Of a DNA stretch of 64,000 nt, positions 46,059-59,075 are shown in pieces. A program made the translations under genes and the position numbers. The stretch comes from Marsupella aquatica. Lineage: Eukaryota; Marchantiophyta. The notes under the pieces are model-generated. The model was not told the origin of the DNA. It worked only from the letters and a program-made list of their open reading frames with translations, and did not search any database. How positions within the stretch are numbered: position 1 is the stretch's first letter; the number at the start of each line of letters is the position of its first letter. Location: assembly GCA_973895155.1 (NCBI GenBank), contig OZ316893.1:1240001-1304000 (forward strand), in the 5' to 3' direction.

Positions 46059-48484
46059 AGCACCCTAAATTCAACAAAAGCTAAAAAATGAGAATAATAG
46101 TTAGTGGCTAAAGCTCAACTAACCCTAAACTTGCAACCTCACATTTCTTTCTCCCTCACATTTCTTTCTCCCTCTTACCTACATCGAACTCCCACCCATT
46201 TTTTTCTCCCAATCCCAACTCCCTTTATTCTTTTTTTCTTTCTCTTCAACCCCTTTCATGTGATTAGACTGATGAGGATCATCAAAAACTTTTCAGATTT
46301 CCATTTTTCTTCATATTTTTTAGTAAGCAGGTCCCCAAGGTAGGCAGCAACTTAAAAAAGTTCAGCCAAAATGGACTTGAGACAACAAATTATGGCTAAC
46401 AAAATCTTTCAATGCATCTGAGGATGCTGACCTACCAGCACAGAAATAACATCATGAAATTGCCAAAAGAATAATTGAACAACTTACCGTTGGTTTAAAA
46501 GGCACATTGTCACCAGCAATTATGAACATCTTATTTTATCCAATGATCTACCAAATTCGATAGCGTGCAACTCTTTGTGTGACCATTGTGCATCACCGTC
46601 CACCTCTTTGTTAGTCAATGATTGATCAAATGCATCAATCAACCAGATCTAATGGCTAGAGTTACTTGTTGTTGTTGTTGTTGTTGTAAACAAAACTAAT
46701 ACAAAGAAATTATTTATTCAAATTAAAAAAGTAAATAAAATGGCTACAATTGGCACCTTTTGCCCATAATCTTTGTCAAAATTTGCCATCTTTCCTCGTT
46801 CGGTGGGTCAAATTGTTTTCTTTGGCATCACCACAACACAGATGATCATCTCTGCTTCTTGCCACATATATCACCATTGATGTTTGTAGCAGAAACAGTT
46901 AAACCAAGAATTCTGTGAGAACTTGGCATTGGGGTCTGTAAATACAACTTAGTCAATATCTTTATTTTGTGTATATATTGTTCATATGATGTTTGAAGCT
47001 ATATATTTGGCAAGACACTAGGATGAGAGAGTAACAAGAGTCAAAATAACTTCTATGGAGTCAAGAAGTGTCAGTAATGATTTTGTAAACAAATTAAATA
47101 TTTTGGTATGTTCATTACAAGACCCTTGAGGCTTGACTTCTGGCTATGAAAAGAAGTTCTGAAGTCATTGCATGTAAATAGAAAAATCCTCAACGATACA
47201 AAAGTCCAACTCAAACTTACAAGTCGCACCCAAACATTCACACCACATTGAAATAACATTTATAATAACATAACAACAAGCTTATTCTAGCAGTGGGAGA
47301 AGACAAGACAGTTTTGTGCAAACAACAGCAATAGTAGCTCTAAAGAAGAAACTTGGAATTCACCATGTTGTTCTGTGAAGCATGGTGGTAACTACGCTTT
47401 GTGCCTGCTGCCTAGACCCTAATATCCCCAACTTGGGCCCACTATATATTTGACTTGTTATTGCTCAATCCGTGAAGTGTTCATTTTGAGGGAAAAACCA
47501 GAAATGTTGGAATGTGCATATCACATGCTTAGTCTCTCATGTTAGACATTTACTCCTAGGTCTAGATTTCTTATGTAACCATAGTTATTCTAACCATAGT
47601 GAGGTGCTTGGCTAAGGGTAGATGTGCTAATATTGTGTTCAATAGGAGTTAGTTAGTGGAACTTAGGCTCATTGTTATAGAGCAAATTGGGGGATAGGAA
47701 GTCAGAGCATAGTCTATGGAAACTTGGTATGGCCAACAAGCTTAGAATTCAGTGACTTCCCATGGATGTAAATTATGGTGAGGTGAAAAATGTATCTTCT
47801 ATGTTGACTGTTTGTGTGTTTGTTGGATATTGTATGTGCATGTTGTCTATGAGCTGCGGCCGTTTGCTGAACATTTTCAACCTAATACTCTAGTCAACAA
47901 GCACGGCCAGCTCATGTATCCCTAGATACAAATGAACTTGGGCTGAGACAAATTACTTTGTTTTGGAATAGCTAGGTAAGAAAGGGACAGGAGAGACATA
48001 GACTGGACAATTTTCTGATGGCCGGAGTATATCGCACTAATGCCCTATCACTGCACAGTTTGGATGTTGGGTTACTCAGGTAACCAATGAATTGAGTTAA
48101 TTTTGATGATGTCGATCAATCTCAACTATTTGTTGCAAACCCTTCGTTGTATGCAGAAATTTTACATCCATTAATGTTTTAGCTCAAGTGAACCCTAAGC
48201 TAGGGGGGGTCCACGATCATAAGTCACATTAAAGGCTAGTAAAATCATCTTTAACAACCTATACCATTGTGAAAAAATAACTGCCATTTCTTTATGGCCA
48301 AAAACCATCACTTGAAGCATGAAGAGTTAAGACTAGAAGAGCCAGACAGACTAGTAAACCTTTCCAGAAATGTCCGGGGTGGTTATTTACTCTCTGGTTT
48401 ACTCCCATCTGTTGGTTGCTGGTCTTCTCATTACTTTAATTTTTTTAATGAAAAGTGACAGTGCGCACAATCATTTTCAAATAA
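46059..48484. other. Intergenic, no gene seen
   Basis: AT-rich. A (GTT)n microsatellite of about seven units lies at 46667-46687. No supported gene. Confidence 0.5.
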
Positions 48485-48605
48485 ACATCATGGCAAAGAT
48501 CAGCAGGGCAAAGAGAAAACAAACCCAAGGGCCAAGGCATACATCAACCAAGCATCATAACACCAAAAACATCACACGTGGCCAAGAACACCAAGAAAAC
48601 AGCCT
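48485..48605 (-). mobile_element. Retroelement 3' fragment, family C
   Basis: GGCAAAGAGAAAACAAACCC, AGGGCCAA, CACCAAAAAC and a CCAAGAACACC end match the reverse complement of 60660-60795. Direction is inferred from similarity of the other copy to LINE-like 3' tails. Confidence 0.5.
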
Positions 48606-49471
48606 AATGCCAGGATGGGATCAAGGTCAAGAGTTGCCTGGTCTTTATGCAGAGTTGTTTTTTATTTTGCTTTGTTTCATCTCAGATATTTTTTTAAACC
48701 CTAATTAAAGGAACATGAACTAAGCTCCACAAAGCATGGACATTGGGTTGCTGGACTTGTGGGGAGAGCCCTGGGGAGCAAAGCATTATTTTCAGAGAAA
48801 GCTATCAAATTACCCCAACCATTTGCCAGCTTTCCCAAAATATCCCTAAAGTTTACAAACTATATAATACCGCTCCTCATCCTCTAGAATGCAAATGTTC
48901 CTTATGCCACCACTCTTGTCATCAACCTTTAGACTAATAACATAACTCATGTGCTATGCAATGCACAATAAAATTATGTAGCTTATGATCTGTTGAAGTC
49001 TCCACAAAAGCCATGGCCACTATGAGAGGAGGCACACAGGGAGGCACAGATTAAATGGTATTAGAATAATTTGTGATTTGTAGTCTTCCCACTATAAAAT
49101 AAGGGGATGAGACTATTAGCAATGCTGGTTGCTATGTTTTTCATGACACAAATGTTTAATTAGGGTTCAATCGAGTTAAAAAACTAATTCATGTTTTACA
49201 CAATACAATGGAACAAATAATGCATTTGTTGTGTACATTAAATTGTTCACTAAAATCCTAAGCAAAATTGTATTTATATCAAAAATGGTGTGCTGGTGTT
49301 ACTTTTTATGAGCCTATCAGGTGGCAAGGAATTTGCGTTTGCCTTCTTATTTGCATCAAAATTTCAGCTAGCAAATCAACACGCAGAATAGAAAAGGCAA
49401 GAGACAAGCTGTAGAATTTCTAAAGCTATCAGCCTTGTATTTGTATCAAAAGTTTAGCTAGGAAATTCAAC
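48606..49471. other. Intergenic, no gene seen
   Basis: AT-rich, no supported feature. The Copia target site starts at 49472. Confidence 0.5.
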
Positions 49472-49476
49472 CTAAA

Positions 49477-49818
49477 TGTTGAGCATAGACGACATTCATA
49501 ACAACAAGCCCATGAACCATCCAATGCACAAGAGTCGACACAGAGAGATACGTGGTTCACCTCCACATGAGACTACATCCACGGGAACACAAGAGCTTTA
49601 CTGCACTCTAGGCCGACCGGCTATACCAAGCATCCACAGCACAAGCTCTCCCTATCTCTCAACTAGCTCCGTAACAATGAGCCTAAGTTCCACCAGGGTC
49701 TGGCATCAGCCCTGGCTATATGCATAATAGCACTACCACTAACATTAGCTAAGTCCTAACCGGAGTTAGACTAACTATGGTTAGCTCATGAGTCACAAGA
49801 CTAGAGCAATATCTAACA
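49477..49818 (-). repeat. 3' LTR of Copia element (complete, 342 bp)
   Basis: On the minus strand it starts TGTTAGATATTGCTCTAGTC and ends GCTCAACA. It is followed by the target duplication and preceded by the polypurine tract TCAAGGGGGAGTT. Confidence 0.92.
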
Positions 49819-50024
49819 AACTCCCCCTTGACTCTTGTTTTGGGGACTGAACTAAATGCTACCATATGGAATCCTCAGCGGGAAGTTCTAGCAATCACCA
49901 AACCAGGTCTCCCCCTAAAAACCACAAGGATTAACTAAGGGTTAACTAGAACTAAGCCGTAGCCAAACAAGAATGAGTAATCCATATACAAATAGTCACA
50001 CATTGCTAAATAACTCTACTTGCA

Positions 50025-51464
50025 CTACAACTGCAAAACCTGCAAAATAGCACGGTGTCTTGAGAAACTCTCCAAAGGAATCACTTTGGTAAAGGCATCA
50101 GCGGGATTGAGCTTTCCATCAATCTTGACTAGCTGAAAAGTTTTATCAGACACTGCTTGCCTGATAAAATGGTATCTGATATCAATATGCTTCACCATGC
50201 TATCTATCACCTGGTTAGCAGCCAAGTGAAGAGCACTCTGACTATCACAGTTTAGAGTCATTTTGCCATGCTCTAAACCCATCTCCGCGATCAACTTGTC
50301 CAACCAAATTGCTTCATTTGCTGCTTCTGTTGCTGCAACATACTCTGCTTCTGTAGTAGACTGAGATATATACTTCTGCAAGGTAGATTTTCAGCTGATA
50401 CATCCTCCTCCAAGAGTGTATACAAACCCAGTTGTAGACCTCCTTGTATCTAGACAGCCTCCATAGTCAGAATCTACATAGCCAACTAACGTTCTATCTG
50501 ATCTCGCATCAAATAGTAATCCATAGTTCTGTGTTCCCTTCACATACCTGAGAATCCATTTCACAGCTTCCCAGTGTATCTTCCCTGGATTTGACATGAA
50601 TCTGCTAACCTTACCCATCGCTAGGGCCAAGTCAGGCCTAGTACAAGTCATCAAATACATCAGACTGCCTACTGCCTTCTCATAAGGAATCTTAGCCATC
50701 AGACCTTTCTCCACAGCATCCGTAGGAGAGAAAGCCGATGATAACTTGAAATGTGAAGCTAAAGGAATACTCACTGGCTTACAGTTTTCCATGTTGAATT
50801 GTGCAAGTACTTTCCTCGTATACTGGCCTTGACTCAAGCACAACTGTTCAGTATCAGAGTTCCTAAAAATCTCCATCCCTAAGATCCTCTTGGCCTTACC
50901 AAGATCCTTCATCCTGAATTCAACACTCAATTTTGCCTTGAGACTGTCAACCTCAGATTGATCTTTAGCCACAATTAGCATGTCATCCACATAGATCACC
51001 AGAATGATGAAACCAAATACATCATTCTTGACTGATTTTGTATACACACAAGGATCATACACCATCATTGTAAAACCTTGAGCAAACATGAAATCATCAA
51101 ACCGCTTGTTCCACAATCTGGGAGATTGCTTCAATCCATACAAGGACTTGAGCAATCTGCAAACTAAGTTCTCTTGGCCCTTCTTCATAAAGCCTAGTGA
51201 TTGTCTCATGAAGATCAACTCTTCCAAGTTGCCATAGAGAAAAGCAGTAACAACATCCATTTGATCCATCACCAGACCAAAACACACAACAAGCTGACAC
51301 AAGATCCGAATTGTGGAATACTTAGCCACCGGTGAAAAGACCTTATTGTAGTCCACTCCTTTCTCCCGAGTGAACCCCTTGGCAACAAGCCTTGCCTTGT
51401 AGATCTTTTCTCCACCCTCTGAAGGACTGTCCTTCAACTTATAAATCCACTTGCTGTCCATCAC
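50025..51464 (-). pseudogene. Copia reverse transcriptase and RNase H region
   Basis: Open from 51464 to a single in-frame stop at 50391-50393, then open again to 50025. Reverse transcriptase blocks are WIYKLK, ARLVAKGF, QMDVVTAFLYG, LYGLKQSPRLWN and the catalytic YVDDML. RNase H shows GYVDSDYGGC, then after the stop STTEAEYVAA and NPADAFTK. The stop sits where the family normally has a Trp codon, so one substitution explains it. Confidence 0.92.
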
Positions 51465-53083
51465 TTACTGACCTCTTGGAAGCTCCACCAGCTCCCATGT
51501 CTTGTTGTCACTCAAAGATTGCAACTCCCTCTGCATTGCTGCACTCCACTCATGCTTCTGCTTTGAAGCACAAGCCTCACTGTACGAAGAAGGCTCTCCT
51601 TCTTCCAAGATCAAAACCATGTCATCATCATCAGATGCAATGTCAATATCATCTAGCTTAGATGAGTCTGCCCATTGACCATACCTGGTAGGAGCTCTAG
51701 TAGAACGATTGGAAGTTCTTCTAGTAGATGACTCAGACTGATCTGCTGCTGCTGCTGGCTGAATTTGAGGTACCCCAGCAACAATCTGCTCCTCTTATTC
51801 CATCACAGGAACCAGCTCCAAGCCCGGAGCTTCTCCATCTCTCCTGTCATGAACAACATCATGACTAATCTCCCCCTCAACCCGGTCCGGGATAGGAGAT
51901 TTCCCCTTGTCAATATGGGAGTCCTGAGAACTCTCCCCCTCCTTTGATGATCTAGATTCATTAAAGGACACATCTCTACTGACAATTAGTTTACAGGTTA
52001 CTGGATCCCATAACCTATAACCCTTCACACCTTTCTGATAGCCAAGGAAATGCACTTCTTCGACTTGGACTCCAGCTTGGATCGAAGCTGGGAAGGTGTA
52101 AGCACATAAGCAACACATCCAAAAATCCTCAGATGTGAATAATCTGCTGGACGCCCGTACCTCATTTCAAATGGCGTCTTGAATCCAATAGAACTGGATG
52201 GAGAAAAAATTACCAAATAAGCTACAGTGTTGACAACTTTAGCCCAAAACTCATGTGGTAAGCATGATTGACTCAACATATTCCTCGAGCGATTCAATAG
52301 TGTTCAGTTGAGTCTCTCAGAAATACCATTCTGCTGAGGAGTATAACTTGTTGTGAGATGGCGGGTAATCCCCTACTCTTTACAATATGTTCCAAATTCA
52401 CCAGAACTGTATTCATCGCCGTTATCCGATCGAAGATATCTCACCTTATTACCAGTCTGATTCTCAACTTGGGCTTTCCACTCCTTGAAAGTGGAAAAAA
52501 CATCAGACTTATTGTGTAGAAAGTATATCCACACATACCTTGAGTTATCGTCTATGAACTTGATATAGTATAACCGTCCAAAATATGAGGGAGTAGGGGC
52601 TGGACACCACACATCACTATGTACATACTCAAGTACCTCCTTGCTGGTGTGAGTTCCAACTTCGAAGGGTTTCCTGTGCTGCTTCCCTAGCACACAGTGC
52701 TCACAAAATTCCAACTTACAAGATTGCAAATTAGAAAGCAATCTTTTCTTCTGAAATATGACCAAACCTTTTTCACTCATGTGGCCCAAACGGAAGTGCC
52801 ACAGCCGGGCCATCTCCTCATGAGATTTAGCTTCATCACAAACAACACTGCCCTCCAAAATGTATAGATTGCTATGTCTCTTTCCCTTCAATACAACTTT
52901 AGTACCAGTTGAAACCTGAAGGACACCATTAGCAGAACTCCATTGATGGCCATTTGCTTCTAAAAGTCCAAGTGAAATGAGATTTTTCATCATGCTGTGA
53001 ATGTGTCTCAAATTCCTCAATGTTCTTACAGTACCATCAAACATCTGAAATCTTATAGATCCAAACTTGACATGGGATTCCAT
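51465..53083 (-). pseudogene. Copia integrase region with stops and frameshift
   Basis: From 53083: the pre-integrase HHCC zinc site (WHFRLGHM...CEHCVLGKQHRKPF), then the catalytic core with HSDVWCPAP and LRSDNGDEY, followed by an in-frame stop near 52373. The same frame resumes (TPQQNGISERLN, another stop, SRNMLSQSCLPHEFWAK). Between about 52040 and 52118 the frame shifts into KGYRLWDP and a Ser-rich linker that joins the reverse transcriptase. Clearly non-functional. Confidence 0.88.
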
Positions 53084-53527
53084 TTCCCATCAACACTGAC
53101 CCGTTGGAAACCGTGTAAGAACTGAAAAAATCTCTCCTAGAGCAAATGTGAAAAGTACATGCACTATCTAGAATCCAGTCATCATTACCTGGATTTGACA
53201 CTACATTGAGAGCATAACCTTGGCATCACAATATGTCATCATCATCGAGTAAATCTATCTCATGCGAGCTCAATGCCGCATTAGCAGATGCAGTAGAGAC
53301 CTTTACTTGACAATCCCTTTTCATGTGGCCAGACTTGCCACAATTCCAACATGCAAGAGGCTTCCTCTCTTGCGATTTCCCTCTGGATTTAGATCTCCCC
53401 CGTGATGTAGATCTAAACCTATTCTGTCCATTTGAGTGATGCGCTGCTCACCCACGGTTCACGTTCAACGCAGTGCCAAAAGAAGATGCTGTCTGTGATT
53501 GACCCAGCTTCTTCTGAGCATCATCAG
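53084..53527 (-). pseudogene. Copia gag zinc knuckle and protease remnant
   Basis: Starts abruptly at the deletion point beside the 5' LTR. A stop occurs near 53450, then the basic segment and a CCHC knuckle (CWNCGKSGHMKRDC), another stop near 53229, and the protease site WILDSACTFHIC (DSA rather than the more common DSG). A frameshift separates it from integrase at about 53090. Confidence 0.85.
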
Positions 53528-53750
53528 CTTTACTGCACTCTAGGCCAACCGGCCATACCAAGCATCCATAGCACAACCTCTCCTTATCTCTCAACTAGCT
53601 CCGTAACAATGAGCCTAAGTTCCACCAGGGTCTGGCATCAGCCCTGGCTATATGCATAATAACACTACCGTTAACATTAGCTAAGTCCTAACCTGAGTTA
53701 GACTAACTGTGGTTAGCTCATGAGTCACAAGACTAGAGCTATATCTAACA
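53528..53750 (-). repeat. Truncated 5' LTR of Copia element
   Basis: About 223 bp matching 49594-49818 of the 3' LTR with a handful of differences. The missing end corresponds to 49477-49593. Confidence 0.9.
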
Positions 53751-53849
53751 CTAAAGAACTCAGATGAGAGGTAGAGTCAAAGCTTGAAACAGAGGTCAAA
53801 TGGTCAAGCTGGGCAGTGGAGCTGATTACAATGATAACCACAAGGTGAG

Positions 53850-53960
53850 ATATATCACGGTGCCCAAGGGCAAAAAATGCCGAACCAGGAGACATGATCC
53901 CAAAGGCAAAGCAACCCAATGAAGGGAACAAAAAGAGGGGAAAGGCCCCCACAAAAAACA
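53850..53960 (-). mobile_element. LINE 3' tail fragment
   Basis: On the minus strand, CCCTTCATTGGGTTGCTTTG, CCTTTGGGATCATGTCTCC and a GGGCACCGTGATATATC end match the tail at 7655-7745. No coding part. Confidence 0.7.
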
Positions 53961-55802
53961 AGTCAAGGGGACCTCAACCAAAAGCCAACAAAGAAGCAAG
54001 CTTGAAGCTAAGCTTGATGGTCAAGCTTAGCTAGAAGCAGCTGATGATAATGAGAGAGAAGAGGTGAGAGACACAGAGTTGGCTTGAAGCAAAGCTCAAA
54101 TGTCAGGCTGAGCAGTGGAGTTCATGATAAGGAGGTAGGCCAGAGCGAGACAAAGACAGCTTCTTTTCTAACACGGTTCAAGCAATTTTCTGAATGACAA
54201 AGTGCTGACACACAGGGTGAAACAGAAATAGCTAAAAGAAATTCATGGCAAACCTCAATCCTACAGGTTTGCTCAAATCAAAATGTTGACAAGAGCAAAA
54301 ACAACATTGTGAAGATCAATGAAAAGGACGACCATGTTACTAATTTTGAACATCAGGCGCAACAGCACCAAGTCAAACTTGATGCAACTCATTCTTTACA
54401 CCGCATTAGGGATTGTGATTCAGTTCTTGTTTGATCCACCCACTATTTCCAAGGACTTGATGCAAGAACTAAAATCAGAAATTACACTCACAAATTTGAA
54501 GCCTTGGGTCTCATCCATGGTCTCAAGCAAAACAGAAGCATGAGAGTACAAGGGTCCTGACCTTTGTCCTATCCCTTGCATTTTTGTTGGGCCAGCTTTG
54601 CATTGCAATCAGTTCCCCTACAAATAAAGCACCTTCACCGGGCCTCATCCCTGGTATCTGCAGTAGATGTTTGCTTCCCACTTTCTTGCTCTCAAGTACC
54701 ATCTTCAGCTTTCTTCTAAGTACCCCTTAGACCAGAAATCTGAGCTGCTTTGATTTTAAATCTCAGTCGTACTTGGACTGGAGTTTAGATCTCCAAATTC
54801 AGTCTAAGCACAATTGTCTAAAGCTGAAAAATTCTGAGTTAAGCTTCTTCATTTTGGACATATTTCTGTACTGTGTTTTTATACATTGCCTTGTGATCAA
54901 AAGCTGGATCACACTATTTTTCTGGTATAAAACAAAGAAATTATAAAATGAACTCCATGTGGTGCACCATCATGACACAGAGAATTGCAATTTTGCAAAA
55001 AGTGAGACTCCAACTTTTGATTCTTCACCACCAAGCTCCTGGCCAATGGCCATGTTCGGCTGAGCCACACAAGTGATCTCATTTCTCTCCGGAGCTTCTT
55101 CCCAATCAGCTAGTTTCCTTGTCTGCAAATCGACAGCAGCAGCAGTAGCAATTCAGCAATTCAGCTTTTGTGCAGACCCCAAATCCAAAATTGCCCTCTA
55201 CGATGGATGTAGCTTTCGTGCAAATTGAAATCTCAAATTGCTCATGGGATGAGTGCTCCACAGTATGTCAGGTACTGAGATAGAAGTTTTCTTTGAGTAG
55301 TTACTTAACTTCCCTTGGACTCATAGACACTAATATATGGGGTCCTGAAATTTTATTTTAATGTAAAATTACATTTTTGAAATGGTTTTGTTATTTTCTA
55401 AAATTACAAAAGTAATAAAAGTGATTAGGTGTGAGATTTTACCCTGTCACATCCTTACAGTTTGTTACATTCTTGGTGTGTCTTGACAGCATGGCGTTAC
55501 ACCAAAAATGATGCAAACATGATGGGTATATTTTTAAATCACAAAACTGACCAATGATGTTTGTGGCATGTTTTGCTGACATGGAGTGCTCTGGTGCTGG
55601 GAATTTTGCAAGGGAGCCCTCATTAGGGCCTGTAAACAATTATAGAATATGTTACTTTTTGGTTGTAGGTACATCATATGATCATTTGTTACCGCACAAA
55701 ATTTATAGATCAAAATTTGATACCCCAAGTAGTTTTTTTCCTTGTAACCCTACCTAATATTTAAGATAAGTGTGAGGTTTGAAAACCCCAATAAATATAA
55801 CA
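53961..55802. other. Intergenic, no gene seen
   Basis: A diverged direct repeat with GCTTGAA..AAGCTCAAATGTCA and AGCTGGGCAGTGGAG-like motifs lies at 53775-53825 and 54080-54125. A (CAG)n-like stretch is at 55134-55150. No gene recognised. Confidence 0.45.
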
Positions 55803-56065
55803 CTGCCAAAGAGACAGAGGGCCAAAGTGGGAGCTATGATACCATAGGCAAAAAAAACCGAATAAAGATGGGGGGCATAGGCAAATCGACCCAATAAAGG
55901 GGGGGGGGGGGGGGGGGCGAAGGGAAGAAAGCCCAAAGAGACAGAGGGCCAAAGTGGGAGCTATGATACCATAGGCAAAAAAAACCGAATAAAGATGGGG
56001 GGCATAGGCAAATCGACCCAATAAAGGGGGGGGGGGGGGGGGCGAAGGGAAGAAAGCCCCAAGAA
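55803..56065 (-). mobile_element. Tandemly duplicated LINE 3' tail with poly(G) runs
   Basis: Two nearly identical copies with a period of 127 bp start CAAAGAGACAGAGGGCC at 55807 and 55934. Each holds a run of about 16-18 G residues (about 55900 and 56026). On the minus strand both contain TTTATTGGGTCGATTTGCC and TTTGGCAGTGTTATAT-like ends that recall the other LINE tails. Confidence 0.7.
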
Positions 56066-59000
56066 GATCTGAGCTTTGATCTGAGCTATAGTAGTATGGT
56101 CTCTAGAAACTGTTCGAGAGGTTCAAGGGATTCATGACTCTCCCCGTAGGTACTACTGTACGTACATCCATCATAGGTACTAGGTACATTTATCTTTACA
56201 GTCACAGGTTAGTTTTGGCAGTCTGTGGCGAGAAGTACAGTACACTCATACCAAGCGTGCCTGCCCTCCTGCCAGCCCTCTCATTTCAGTCCCTTGACCC
56301 TTGAGCATGCAATTGTTTGGACTTGGAAGAATAGTGCGAGAGAGTGTGCACGGCCAGGTGAATCCTGTCTACATGCCATTAATGATATTTTTCAAGTGCA
56401 TTCCCAACTGCACACTTGCCAAATTAATGTATCCAGCGGTCTTCTTACACAGTCGACAACTTACTGTAACTCTGTAAGTCTCTGAGTTTCGATGGGCCAT
56501 AAATCACTAGACAGCTTTCACGATTTAAGCATGGCCTGAAGTCATGTTTTGGGGACCTCGACAGAGATTCACTGTGAATTCAATACGGGATTCAGTTTCA
56601 TCTAACTCAGCATCTGCCTGGGCATAGGGCAACTGGGCTGGCAATCGCAGTAAGTTCTGGGACTAAGATTGGTTGACAGAATTCTACCTCGTTGGACACT
56701 TGGCCAAAGTCACTGATAAGTACTGGAGATGGCAGGGTTTTGTATTCAGGCTGTCTGTTGAGTGCCACCACATCTCTTTGTTCAAATCCGGGTTTACTAT
56801 ATTTGAAGGACTTCTCCAATGGGTTGACGAGCCTGCTGCCAAGGTCTGCTTCATTGACTCTAAGTCGGAGCACTGCCTTCGCCTCGTCGTAATTTAATTG
56901 TATGAATATCAATCAGGATAACAAATTCAATATATTGATACGGCTAGCAAACTTTCTTAATTCTTACGATGGAACTCAAAATTGATTTTTTTAAACAGCA
57001 GTTGGAAAGAACTTATTCAGCTTGACTCCCTCCGTATTGCACAGCGTAGCAATCAAATTCAATTCAACTTAAGGAGGGAAAATTCTTGCCAGTAGGTGGA
57101 CGTATTATTGTTGCCCTCCACTAACTTATTACATCAGGGCTCCCTCAATGAACCAATCAGGAGAATGAGTTGAGTCCGGCCCTAGCTGTCAGGTTGGAAA
57201 ATTCGACCATCTACCTGAAATTATGTGGTCAAAAAGCTTCATGGTCCGGAGATGCCCAATGTAATTCAACTCAACAAGTAAATAACCAATATGTCAAGGA
57301 CGTTAAAGATAGTCCATATCCCGAACAGCCTAGGACTTCCAATCTCGAATATTTCAGCAGGTTGCCGCACAGTGTGCATGTCAATTGGGCACGCTGAAAT
57401 GAATAAAATCATGCGGGAAAGATTGCGTCGCAAAGGTAAGATACTGTATAAAGTCCTTACACGATTTGCCTTCATCCCTCGACACCATTGTGCAGAACTA
57501 CAGGCATCTGGGCATTCAAAGAACGCCGAAAATGTCCCCAGCGAGTCCCATGAAGTACGTGACAGAGCCGAGGGTACAAGTATTCATACGCCTCCCCATT
57601 CACGGTAATCTGCACAATCATGTAGCGATCCATGAGTTGGTAAACGGGAAGGATATTACCAACACACTGCTCTTCGGTACTTTGTGTGTGAGTGGACGAT
57701 ATCAATCAGAAGGATCACGTCCAACTTTCCAAGCACGAGTGTGGCATCCCCGTCCTTGGGAGTGAGGACGGTACGTGTGTCCTATGTTTCTTTCTAGGGC
57801 GTCCCTCACTCAGTACCGTTCTTTAATCCCCAAGCGTGCCCTCTCTGCAAATTGGACTTGGCGACAAACGGGAGCTTGTCACTGTCCGGAACTTGATCAT
57901 TATTATCATTTTGCAGTCCGTGCACTACAGTAGGCTTCCGGTCTTTCGCCGGGAGGGCTCATGAGACCGTACCGTATTCGGCGGAGTCCATCCCACGCTG
58001 GGCACGGAGATAGACGGCCAGACTCTCCCTGCGTCGCAAGACACACGCCCAGAGCCATCGATTCTTGTCCGCATTAATGGCCACTAGCGGAGTGATGAGC
58101 TTGGTCCAGTCCTTGCCCGGCGCATTGTCTGGAGTGGGAGTGGGTGCACGGCCGCCTCTTTGCCTGGCGGGACGCATGGATGGTTCATGGATGCATGCCT
58201 TCATGGATGTCACTAGTGACCGACTGATGCGCCTTCCTACGAGGGACCAAACTTTCGCTACAGTCCAATAGTACAAGTATGTACGGTCTTCGAACACAAG
58301 GTATACGACGGGATCGTTTGGGGATGGGCATGGGATGTGGGATATATGTGTCCCGTCCACCCTACATGTATAGGCTCGATCCATTCGACCAGCGCATCAT
58401 GGATGGCCGCTGATGCCATGACCGTATGCGACAAACTGGCGATACCGAACTGTTTCGACGACTGTACTGTACTTTTATACGCAAATAAAAAAGGAAGGTA
58501 CAGCGTATGCGCGGGACACCGTCCCGTACCGTGAGTCAGTCTACTGCTAGCATTTAATTCCCGTGCGTGCGTGTAACGCAGGTGCGGATGCATCGTGGCT
58601 GTCAAAAGCAGGTCGGGATGATCCGGCGGTTCAGGATATGGTGTACTTTTATCTATTACTTTTTTAATCTTGAGCAGAGCACTTATTGTTGGCAAGAACA
58701 CATCGAGCGAAGTAACTAACAGGTGGGTCAAGCTATGAAGCTCACGTCAATTCCTCAACCGAGACTCAGTCCAGCTAGAGTACGTCCTTCTCCGTGCGAG
58801 CAATAAATAAATATTAAACTTGATTAACAGAATGTTTTAGGGTCCTTGTGAACCTGGAAGGCTGGAAAGGATTGATAAGGTACATCTAATTACTGTAGAT
58901 GATCGCATGTAAAATCACTCTTCAGTTGGCCACTTAGTATCTACAGTCCATGATGCAACTCACATCGGGGTGGAAAATGGGGCCGGGGCTAGGGAGAATC

Positions 59001-59075
59001 TTTTGAAAATGGTGAAGCATCTGGTTTGAAAGTTCTTATCTCTATTTACTTTCAAGAATGTATTAACATTTCGTT
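56066..59075. other. GC-richer region without recognised gene
   Basis: From about 56.2 to 58.7 kb the composition approaches that of the genic parts and several frames are open, for example 57472-57705 (-), with YMIVQITVNGEAYEYLYPRL, and 57959-58384 (-). None shows a domain I recognise and no convincing exon chain emerges. Could be a promoter-like or decayed gene region. Confidence 0.3.

Larger units (their letters stand above)
49477..53750 (-). mobile_element. Decayed Copia LTR retrotransposon with intact target-site duplication
   Basis: CTAAA flanks the element at 49472-49476 and 53751-53755. Read on the minus strand: partial 5' LTR (53750-53528), gag zinc knuckle, protease, integrase, reverse transcriptase and RNase H in Copia order, polypurine tract (49831-49819), then the complete 3' LTR (49818-49477). 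The 3' 117 bp of the 5' LTR, the primer-binding site and the gag start are deleted. Stops and frameshifts break the polyprotein, so it is non-autonomous. The TG...CA ends and matching 5-bp duplication show it inserted as one unit. Confidence 0.95.

Noticed and set aside
56607-56912. 101-codon minus-strand frame as a gene
   Set aside because: No recognisable domain, no splice context, and an overlapping plus-strand frame of similar length.
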